A stretch of 39,694 nucleotides of DNA. It comes from CAYUIS01 sp964444825. GTDB taxonomy: Bacteria > Chloroflexota > Anaerolineae > B4-G1. Where the stretch lies: positions 1-39,694 of the forward strand of contig CAYUIS010000035.1 of assembly GCA_964444825.1 (NCBI GenBank). Reading direction: 5' to 3'. How positions within the stretch are numbered: the stretch's first letter is position 1; every line of letters starts with the position of its first letter. The position numbers and the translations under genes are program-made. The notes under the pieces are model-generated. The model was given only the letters and a program-made list of their open reading frames with translations, was not told the DNA's origin and ran no database searches. Positions 34,499 through 39,694 of the stretch are shown piece after piece.

Positions 34499-35806
34499 CT
34501 ACTCAGCGACTACTACTGGCAGCGTGAGCAATGCGTGCGGCACGATCAACACGTCAAGATCTGATCCCAGCTCCCGAGCGGCCAGGCTCAGTCCATCCTC
34601 CATAGTCTCAGCAGCCGTCATCTTGCAGGCCGTCACCACGTCTGGACATTCGCTACCCACAATGACCACGCGCGCTTCCTCGAGCACTTTGGCCATCACA
34701 AAGGCCCTCTGCTGCCCAGGTGGATAACCATGCGTTCGAGCATCGTCCAGTATATGTTGGACGTCAGGTGCGTCCCGCATCGCGCTCAAGAAGCGCTGCT
34801 CCCCTACCCCATCTCCAGCGCCTTCCTCGCAACGTGCAGGAACGAGGATATATCCACCAGGCTTGACGACGGGCGTCGGTGCAAAGAACAGATAGGATGC
34901 TGCTCGACTGGCCTGGTAGAGATTAGCATCCTTGGGAAAGCCTGCCCCGCCGATAACCACGTCGTACTGGTGGGGTATCTCCACCTCATAGATGGAGCGG
35001 GCGAAGGTGACCAATTCCTTGAAGGCAGCCTGCGGCTCTCCGGCTGCCACTTTGAGAATCCGTTTTTCGTCGTCCAGCACGACGTTAAAAATAAAGCGCA
35101 GCCCGGCGCGCTGGGCCGCCTCAGTGACCGCCTCGTGAAATGGATTCCCCTCGATGCGACCGAGTCGTGTACCGGGATGGTCCACGAACGCCGGGCCGTG
35201 GGTATGGGCGATGAGGGCTTCACCGGCTGCCCCCACCGCGAGCGTCTTGCGGCCACCGGAATAACCTGCGTACTGGTGCGGCTCCACGATCCCGGTGGCG
35301 ATCAACAAGTCCGCCTCCACCGCTGCCCGATGAGCCGACACTGGAACACCACCAGCGGTGACGCCCAGATCGACCAGTGCATCGGGATTCTGTGGCTCAT
35401 TGTCGATCACCCGGTAGCGGTCTACTAGCGCCTGACCCAGCTTGGTGACTTTTTCCTCGGCTGTCGAGGGGCGATGCATACCAATGCCGCAGAGCAGCGT
35501 GATGTCCTGATCGTGAACGCCGGCTGCCGCCAATTCTCGCAGAACCGCGGGCACCAGCAGGTGGTCGGGGCTGGCGCGGGTGATGTCGGTAAAGACAATA
35601 CACACGCGATCCCCGGGCTGCGCCATCTCGTGCAGCGGCGGCGAGCCGATCGGATGGGCGAGGGCCTCCGTGAGGGCCTCATCGACGTCGACCAGTGGGT
35701 CTGGCGACCTTGAGACGACGACGGTCCCCCGCATAGTGGGGGGGAGGCTAAACTCGATCTCGGTGTGGCTATATGGAATTCGATACTTCGCAGTCTGAGG
35801 TTTCAT
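34499..35806 (-). CDS. larA: nickel-pincer lactate racemase LarA
   Basis: A 435-residue LarA-family racemase, which interconverts L- and D-lactate with the nickel-pincer (NPN) cofactor. The residues known from Lactobacillus LarA are at matching spacing: H111 in GIGMHRPS (H108 there), H177 in VEPHQYAGYSGGRK (H174), K187 that carries the cofactor (K184), and H203 in LIAHTH (H200). The cofactor-making larB, larC and larE are not in the window. Some LarA homologues act on other 2-hydroxy acids, so malate or a related acid is possible. It begins almost immediately after the broken four-helix-bundle remnant (stop at 35811-35813) and precedes the oxidase operon. Confidence 0.9.
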   Translation of the reverse strand: MKPQTAKYRIPYSHTEIEFSLPPTMRGTVVVSRSPDPLVDVDEALTEALAHPIGSPPLHEMAQPGDRVCIVFTDITRASPDHLLVPAVLRELAAAGVHDQDITLLCGIGMHRPSTAEEKVTKLGQALVDRYRVIDNEPQNPDALVDLGVTAGGVPVSAHRAAVEADLLIATGIVEPHQYAGYSGGRKTLAVGAAGEALIAHTHGPAFVDHPGTRLGRIEGNPFHEAVTEAAQRAGLRFIFNVVLDDEKRILKVAAGEPQAAFKELVTFARSIYEVEIPHQYDVVIGGAGFPKDANLYQASRAASYLFFAPTPVVKPGGYILVPARCEEGAGDGVGEQRFLSAMRDAPDVQHILDDARTHGYPPGQQRAFVMAKVLEEARVVIVGSECPDVVTACKMTAAETMEDGLSLAARELGSDLDVLIVPHALLTLPVVVAE

Positions 35807-35810
35807 AGTC

Positions 35811-35921
35811 TCAGGATCTCTCGTGTGATGGGAACTCCCCCGTCAGTTGATACACGATGTTGACGATCTCCCGTGCTTCCTGCCACACGCGCAGGTCTTT
35901 GAAACGCCCAACGGTAGGCAT
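35811..35921 (-). pseudogene. remnant of a four-helix-bundle (23S rRNA intervening-sequence type) protein gene
   Basis: The minus strand encodes 36 residues from ATG 35921 to TGA at 35811. The text GRFKDLRVWQEAREIVNIVY and then QLTGEFPSHERS is the typical N-terminus of the S23/IVP four-helix-bundle family (about 120 residues). That family normally continues past this point with a GLTSQ..RRA block. Here a stop follows HERS and larA starts at once, so about two thirds of the gene is gone. It is probably a decayed insertion. A functional micropeptide cannot be ruled out. Confidence 0.7.
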
Positions 35922-35933
35922 AGGGACTCCCTG

Positions 35934-36007
35934 GATTCAAGTTCCATAGTTTCAGACTTCAAGCTGGAAACACCAGAACCCGAAGCCTTGAAACCTGGGA
36001 CATGAAA
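35934..36007 (-). repeat. degenerate TTCAAG/GAAAC-word array ahead of the four-helix-bundle remnant
   Basis: Between the dehydrogenase stop and the remnant's ATG the plus strand repeats short related words: ATTCAAGTTCC, AGTTTCAGACTTCAAG, CTTGAAACC and CATGAAAC. The array is upstream of the remnant in its reading direction. It looks like a decayed simple repeat. Confidence 0.4.
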
Positions 36008-36850
36008 CTACAGAGTGTACTCCACTTCCAACTCCTCCCCGATCGCCCGCAAATCCGCCGCTACCTTCGGATTGAGGGGGATTCCCTGGCGCGAACGCAC
36101 ATCCGCTTCTTCGTACTCCTTCTCACCGTGGATGTAGATGCGGGATTCGCCCGTCGCNNNNNNNNNNNNNNNNNNNNNNNNNNNNNNNNNNNNNNNNNNN
36201 NNNNNNNNNNNNNNNNNNNNNNNNNNNNNNNNNNNNNNNNNNNNNNNNNNNNNNNNNTCCAAACGATTGTAGACCTCGAGCTTGCCCCGTGGCACGGTGC
36301 TCGTGGCCATATCCATCACAAAAGCTCGCTCCTCCCCGGCTGGCGCTGCAACAGCGATAGGATTGGTGCCCAGCATCGCGTCGCGCCCAAAGGTCGGCAC
36401 GACGAGTACAGCAGCGTTGGTCATCGAAATGCCAATGCAGTCGTGTGGGAGCGCCATCATGGCATAATATCCCGCGATGCCATAGTGATTGGAGTTGCGC
36501 ACCGTAACAAAACCAGACCCGAGCTCTTTTGCTTTGTGAACGGCTTTCTCCATCGCCCGGTGCGATACCGGCTGGCCCAGCCCTCCTCCGGCGTCAATCA
36601 GCGCCGTTGTCGGGGTCTCTGCCACCACTTTGACATCTGGCCGGGCGATCATCATCCCATCCCGCAGGCCGTTGACGTAGCGGCGCAGGCGAGCCACGCC
36701 ATGGCTGTCGACGCCCCGCAGATCGGCCGTCACCAGCACGTGCGCCGTGATACGGGCGTCCTCCTCCGGGACGTCCATCTTTTGGAACACCTGGACGCAA
36801 AAGTCCTCCAGGGGCTTTGCTTGAACTCGCGGTATCGTTTCCCCTGCCAT
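36008..36850 (-). CDS. Ldh2-family malate/L-lactate dehydrogenase, interrupted by scaffold gap
   Basis: An NAD(P)-dependent 2-hydroxyacid dehydrogenase of the malate/lactate/ureidoglycolate type. Family text is clear: TADLRGVDSHGVARLRRYV (about 43-61, with the His used in catalysis), RNSNHYGIAGYYA, and GTNPIAVAAPA. The C-terminus (GIPLNPKVAADLRAIGEELEVEY) lies beyond the gap. ATG at 36850 has GGAGGGA upstream and is preferred over GTG 36862. The frame, with 34 undetermined residues, is only about 280 long against about 340-360 for the family, so the real gap is larger than 100 bp. Malate or L-lactate is the likely substrate given larA, malic enzyme and PEPCK nearby, but the specificity region is partly missing. 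Confidence 0.85.
   Translation of the reverse strand: MAGETIPRVQAKPLEDFCVQVFQKMDVPEEDARITAHVLVTADLRGVDSHGVARLRRYVNGLRDGMMIARPDVKVVAETPTTALIDAGGGLGQPVSHRAMEKAVHKAKELGSGFVTVRNSNHYGIAGYYAMMALPHDCIGISMTNAAVLVVPTFGRDAMLGTNPIAVAAPAGEERAFVMDMATSTVPRGKLEVYNRLXXXXXXXXXXXXXXXXXXXXXXXXXXXXXXXXXXATGESRIYIHGEKEYEEADVRSRQGIPLNPKVAADLRAIGEELEVEYTL
36158..36257. other. assembly gap of 100 N
   Basis: Exactly 100 undetermined bases, the conventional filler for a gap of unknown size. Genuine dehydrogenase protein is read on both sides in the same frame, so the true gap should be 100 plus a multiple of 3. From family length I estimate 250-330 bp. Confidence 0.97.
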
Positions 36851-36900
36851 GATTCCCTCCACCTGATCGTTGGCTGCTACAAGGCCAATGTAACACAGAC

Positions 36901-36929
36901 TATATATCGGGGCAAGTGAGAATACTCAC
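36901..36929 (-). promoter_or_regulatory. possible promoter and operator for the Ldh2 gene
   Basis: On the minus strand a TATATA (36906-36901) lies 50 bp before the ATG. At the expected -35 position is the palindrome GTGAG-AATA-CTCAC (36916-36929). The -35 itself is poor, which fits a regulated promoter with a bound regulator. I cannot name the regulator family. Confidence 0.35.
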
Positions 36930-37019
36930 CCATGGAGGATGACCTATGGACAATGAGAATCGCTGGGTATGTATCGCTGATCCTGCACCGAGTTTCCCCG
37001 ACGCGACTGTGCGATTCCG

Positions 37020-37442
37020 TCATCCACCACCCTCGCTCCTCCACTCCATCCCGTCCCTCCATACCTCTTTTTTCCAGATGGGGACGATCTCCTTCAACCG
37101 GTCGATGGCATAATGGAGTGCATCGAACATCTCCGGCCGATGGGCTGCGGAGAGGGCGATGACGACCGCAATCTCGCCCACCTCCAATCGCCCCACACGG
37201 TGGACGATGGTCACCTCCCGGATCGTCCGCCAGCGGGAGCGAACCTCGTCGCCGATCTGGCGTAGTGTCTCCTCGGCCATGTCTGGGTAGGCCTCGTATT
37301 CCAGATAACGAACCTCGCGCCCGTCGGTCTCATTCCGAACCACGCCAACGAACGTGGCCACGGCGCCGATGGCCGGATCTGCCAATCGGCCAGCCACTTG
37401 CTCCACAGATAACCGATCTGCCGTAACCTCAAACAGCTTCAC
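37020..37442 (-). CDS. moaE: molybdopterin synthase catalytic subunit MoaE
   Basis: About 140 residues. MoaE forms the large subunit of molybdopterin synthase and transfers sulfur from the MoaD C-terminus to cyclic pyranopterin monophosphate. Family blocks are present: GAVATFVGVVRNETDGREV, LEYEAYPDMAE, HRVGRLEVGE and the catalytic-region lysines KEIVPIWKKEVW. The frame is open back to 37502, overlapping moaD. GTG at 37442 (MKLFEVTADRLS) gives the normal length and has GAGAGG upstream. It is last in the moaA-C-D-E run. Confidence 0.93.
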   Translation of the reverse strand: MKLFEVTADRLSVEQVAGRLADPAIGAVATFVGVVRNETDGREVRYLEYEAYPDMAEETLRQIGDEVRSRWRTIREVTIVHRVGRLEVGEIAVVIALSAAHRPEMFDALHYAIDRLKEIVPIWKKEVWRDGMEWRSEGGG

Positions 37443-37458
37443 CGGCTGGCCTCTCAAC

Positions 37459-37725
37459 CTACCCTCCCCCGACCGGCGGCAGACACGCGACCTCATCTCC
37501 ATCCTGTAGCTCGGTCTGCATGCCGACGTAGGCGCGATTCACCGCGACACTGATAAAGCGGGTGTAGGCGCGCAGGACGGGATACTCTTCTGTCAAGTGA
37601 TCTATCAACTCTCCCACCGTCGTCCCGGCCGGAATCTCTGTCGTGATCTCGGCCTCCCCAATTGCCTCCCGAGGCGCTGCAAAGAACCTGACCGTTACCT
37701 TGATCTCTTCACTCTCCATCTCCAT
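37459..37725 (-). CDS. moaD: molybdopterin synthase sulfur carrier subunit MoaD
   Basis: About 88 residues with the ubiquitin-like (ThiS/MoaD) fold: IKVTVRFFAAPREAIG at the start and DGDEVACLPPVGGG at the end. The C-terminal Gly-Gly is adenylated and thiocarboxylated before sulfur transfer. The frame opens at 37764, inside moaC. ATG 37725 (or ATG 37719) gives the usual length. It sits between moaC and moaE in one operon. Confidence 0.92.
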   Translation of the reverse strand: MEMESEEIKVTVRFFAAPREAIGEAEITTEIPAGTTVGELIDHLTEEYPVLRAYTRFISVAVNRAYVGMQTELQDGDEVACLPPVGGG

Positions 37726-37739
37726 AACCCCGGACTCTA

Positions 37740-38222
37740 CTATTCTCTGTCCTCCAGTTTCCATTCCCCGCTCTTTCCCCCGCTCTTGACCACCAGGCGG
37801 ATGTTGTCGATCGTCATCGTCTTTTCGACCGCCTTTGCCATATCATAAATGGTCAGGGCAGCGACGCTGACGGCGGTGAGCGCCTCCATCTCCACGCCGG
37901 TCTTTCCCTGGTTGCGCACGGTCGATGTGATCTGGATGGAGGATGTCTCCTCCTCTATACGAAATGCCACGTCTATTTTGGTCAGAAGCAGGGGATGACA
38001 GAGGGGGATCAGGTCCGCGGTACGCTTGGCCGCCATAATTCCCGCTACCTGCGCCACGGCCAGCACGTCCCCTTTTGGCATTCCGCCTTCCGAAATGAGG
38101 CGCAGGGTCTCTGGGTGCATTTGCACCTGTCCCCGGGCAACGGCTACCCGCTCTGTATCTGGTTTCTCGCCTACGTCCACCATCTGAGCGCGGCCTTCCT
38201 CGTCTATGTGCGTCAGCTCCAT
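37740..38222 (-). CDS. moaC: cyclic pyranopterin monophosphate synthase MoaC
   Basis: A 160-residue enzyme that converts the MoaA product into cyclic pyranopterin monophosphate in the molybdenum cofactor pathway. Signature text includes MVDVGEKPDTERVAVA, GIMAAKRTADLIPLCHPL and GKTGVEMEALTAVSVAALTI, the last carrying the active-site region. Length matches E. coli MoaC (161). It is separated from moaA by 209 bp containing the palindromic mobile element, and moaD follows closely. Confidence 0.95.
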   Translation of the reverse strand: MELTHIDEEGRAQMVDVGEKPDTERVAVARGQVQMHPETLRLISEGGMPKGDVLAVAQVAGIMAAKRTADLIPLCHPLLLTKIDVAFRIEEETSSIQITSTVRNQGKTGVEMEALTAVSVAALTIYDMAKAVEKTMTIDNIRLVVKSGGKSGEWKLEDRE

Positions 38223-38261
38223 AAGCTCTCCCTGTCCACTGGCACTGAATCGGCGGATCGA

Positions 38262-38409
38262 TCAACAATAGTAACTGCTCAGCCAGGATGGTTTCTTCCC
38301 GTCATTGCGAGGAGCGGAGCGACGAAGCAATCTCCACCTCGGAAATTGGAGATTGCTTCGCCGCAAAAAGCGCGGCTCGCAATGACAGGCTGAGCAGTTA
38401 TCAACAATA
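38262..38409. mobile_element. MITE-like 130-bp palindromic element with 9-bp direct repeats
   Basis: TCAACAATA occurs on both sides (38262-38270 and 38401-38409). Inside are 13-bp perfect terminal inverted repeats TAACTGCTCAGCC (38272-38284) and GGCTGAGCAGTTA (38388-38400). A second pair is GTCATTGCGAG (38301-38311) and CTCGCAATGAC (38376-38386). A third is CGAAGCAATCTCCA (38323-38336) with TGGAGATTGCTTCG (38347-38360). There is no coding capacity. The nested palindrome, terminal repeats and flanking duplication are what a non-autonomous transposon leaves. GTCATTGCGAG...CTCGCAATGAC is a repeat word I have met in many environmental genomes. Confidence 0.8.
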
Positions 38410-38431
38410 AACGACGGCCAACCACTCACGA

Positions 38432-39427
38432 TCAGCCGCCGATCTCTGACATTACCCTGTTCTCCGGCAGTTGGCACTGGTCAAGGTGATGGTTCATCGG
38501 CTTGCTGCCGATCCCCCTCAAGAGCAGGTCCCTGATGTGTTCGACCTTCGCTCCTTGCCGCAAGGGGGTGCGGAGATCGATCTCATCGTCTGAGAGAAGA
38601 CAGGGGCGCAATTGGCCGTCGGCCGTGAGGCGCAGCCGGTTGCATTGGTAGCAAAAATGCTCGCTGATGGGCGTGATAAAACCAAGCGTGCCGCTCGCTC
38701 CGGGTAGGCGGTAGTAGCGGGCCGGGCCGCTGCCGGCGCTTATCTTGGCCGGCTCGAGCGGACCAAGCGAAAGCTCGATCTGGCGTCGAATCTCTTTGGC
38801 CGTCACGACCCGTTCCCGCCACCCACCGTCCGTCAGCATCCCGTTCCCCAGCGGCATCAATTCGATAAAGCGCACGTTCCACGCCGACTCTGCCGTCTTT
38901 CGGGCGAGATCCACCACCTCGTCGTCGTTCATCCCCCGGATGACCACGGTGTTGATCTTGACCGGCGCCAGGCCTGCCGTCTGCGCGGCCTCCATCCCGG
39001 CCAGCACGTCCTCCAGCCGGCCCCGGCGGGTGATGTTTCGGAAGCGCTCGGGCCGCAGGGTATCCAGGCTGATGTTGACGCGCTGCAGCCCTGCCTCGGC
39101 CAGGGCGGCGGCGTGGCGCGACAGAAGGATCCCGTTGGTCGTCATCGCCAGGTCGTCGACGCCGGGAATCCGGGCTATCATATGCACCAGGTCCGCGAGC
39201 CCCAGCCGGACCAGGGGCTCGCCGCCAGTCAGGCGGATCTTGGTTATGCCCAGATCGGCTGCGGCGCGCACGATCGTCGCGATCTCCTCATAGCTCAGGA
39301 TCTCCTCGTGCGAGCGTGGAGCGACCCCCTCGGGCGGCATGCAGTAAATGCAGCGCAGGTTGCAGCGGTCGGTTACAGAGATGCGTAGGTAGCTGATGGG
39401 GCGGTTGTAGGCGTCTAGATGGGCCAC
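38432..39427 (-). CDS. moaA: GTP 3',8-cyclase MoaA (radical SAM)
   Basis: The first enzyme of molybdenum cofactor synthesis, a radical-SAM protein with two 4Fe-4S clusters. The N-terminal cluster uses C22-x3-C26-x2-C29 (SVTDRCNLRCIYCMP, numbered from the chosen start). The C-terminal cluster uses CYQCNRLRLTADGQLRPC. The chain ends in the conserved Gly-Gly. GTG at 39427 gives 331 residues, like E. coli MoaA (329), with AGGA upstream. The frame continues to a TTG at 39484 (350 residues), which has AGGTGG just before it and is the other candidate. It is first of the moa run on the minus strand. Confidence 0.94.
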   Translation of the reverse strand: MAHLDAYNRPISYLRISVTDRCNLRCIYCMPPEGVAPRSHEEILSYEEIATIVRAAADLGITKIRLTGGEPLVRLGLADLVHMIARIPGVDDLAMTTNGILLSRHAAALAEAGLQRVNISLDTLRPERFRNITRRGRLEDVLAGMEAAQTAGLAPVKINTVVIRGMNDDEVVDLARKTAESAWNVRFIELMPLGNGMLTDGGWRERVVTAKEIRRQIELSLGPLEPAKISAGSGPARYYRLPGASGTLGFITPISEHFCYQCNRLRLTADGQLRPCLLSDDEIDLRTPLRQGAKVEHIRDLLLRGIGSKPMNHHLDQCQLPENRVMSEIGG

Positions 39428-39485
39428 AGAGAGTCCTGATATCCGGCGTATCGGCAAACCGGAGTGATTTTCGATCAACAGCAAC

Positions 39486-39507
39486 GTCCACCTGGATTAA
39501 GGTGGAC
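39486..39507 (-). promoter_or_regulatory. perfect hairpin in the moaA leader
   Basis: GTCCACCT (39486-39493) and AGGTGGAC (39500-39507) form an 8-bp perfect stem with a 6-nt loop, in a leader of only about 35 nt. On the minus strand the 3' arm contains AGGTGG, the only Shine-Dalgarno-like text before TTG 39484. Folding would hide it. This suggests translational control or marks TTG 39484 as not the start. Confidence 0.45.
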
Positions 39508-39525
39508 GGCACTGTACTGTAGGTC

Positions 39526-39553
39526 ATTCTACACGATTTTATCCAACAGGCAA
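39526..39553 (-). promoter_or_regulatory. sigma-70 promoter for the moa operon
   Basis: On the minus strand TTGCCT (39553-39548), a 16-bp spacer and TAGAAT (39531-39526). The start point would be near 39519. Confidence 0.5.
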
Positions 39554-39596
39554 GGAGTTGGCCAGGGCGATCGCATTTGGCTGACCACAGCTCTGA

Positions 39597-39693
39597 GCCC
39601 CGCCCTCGGGGCGCCTTGCGCGGTGAGAATCCGCTGTTGCGATTTCGTAAAGGCCGTCCTCGGGGACGAGGACCCTGTCCTTGACCGGACAGG
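39597..39693. repeat. cluster of three perfect GC-rich hairpins at the window edge
   Basis: GCCCCG-CCCT-CGGGGC (39597-39612), GTCCTCG-GGGA-CGAGGAC (39656-39673) and CCTGTCC-TTGACC-GGACAGG (39674-39693). The last two abut with no spacer. Between the first and second lies a smaller stem, GCGG-TGAGAAT-CCGC (39620-39634). No gene is seen from 39485 to the end of the window. Confidence 0.6.
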
Positions 39694-39694
39694 A

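Noticed and set aside
26171..36862. In-frame UGA selenocysteine codons in the redox enzymes of the window
   Set aside because: I looked because SelB is present. Apart from the scaffold gap, the redox genes are full length with normal stops, and no truncated enzyme continues past a TGA.
36002..36919. A plus-strand open frame of 305 codons across the N gap
   Set aside because: It is antisense to the Ldh2-family dehydrogenase and joined only by undetermined bases.
39485..39694. Moco riboswitch upstream of moaA
   Set aside because: The leader implied by the promoter is only about 35 nt, and the upstream text lacks the conserved blocks of the known Moco RNA.

Overview
The window is a GC-rich, gene-dense bacterial chromosome fragment from an assembled scaffold; there is one run of exactly 100 N at 36158-36257. 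Gene content and style point to an uncultured Chloroflexota, probably Anaerolineae-like. The signs are Pro/Thr-rich linkers in lipoproteins, a LysM-CAP lipoprotein, a GTP-type PEP carboxykinase, paired GT4 glycosyltransferases, ClpC with a UVR motif, and SelB. That placement is inference from gene content, not from a marker search. No rRNA, tRNA, CRISPR array or intact insertion sequence is visible. Many promoters are readable because they match the ordinary sigma-70 consensus, and the primary sigma factor itself is encoded here.

Layout. 1-2066 (+): an HD-domain protein of the Npun_R2479 type and a nitrilase. 2134-3249 (-): LysM-CAP lipoprotein. 3590-4792 (+): rpoD. 4971-8709 (+): three overlapping membrane genes, two of them divergent relatives of the antiporter-like complex I subunits. 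8722-10080 (+): rarA. 10105-13247 (-): a coiled-coil protein followed by selB. 13419-15799 (+): two glycosyltransferases. 15895-19727 (-): rpsA then clpC. 19864-21625 (-): a DUF4349 lipoprotein and a metallophosphoesterase. 21626-22015: a gene-free divergent region rich in inverted repeats. 22016-24941 (+): tsaE-tsaB-rimI, a family 4 uracil-DNA glycosylase and a small membrane protein.

24958-36850 (-) is the most interesting part, a long co-directional set centred on lactate and C3/C4 acids. In transcription order it holds an Ldh2-type malate/lactate dehydrogenase (broken by the scaffold gap), a remnant of a four-helix-bundle gene, the lactate racemase larA, two small membrane proteins, an FeS and an FAD subunit of a D-lactate/glycolate oxidase, a 1110-residue open frame joining GTP-PEPCK to malic enzyme, a thioredoxin-reductase-like flavoprotein without the redox CxxC, and an M20 amidohydrolase. 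Read together, these enzymes could carry both lactate isomers to pyruvate, malate, oxaloacetate and PEP. The PEPCK-malic enzyme junction has a 7-A run followed by a strong Shine-Dalgarno and an in-frame ATG. One A more or fewer would split the frame into two genes, so this is either a fusion, a slippage switch or an indel artefact.

37020-39484 (-): moaA-moaC-moaD-moaE for molybdopterin synthesis. A 130-bp MITE-like palindromic element, flanked by a 9-bp direct repeat, sits between moaA and moaC. The right edge carries the moaA promoter, a leader hairpin and a cluster of perfect GC-rich hairpins.
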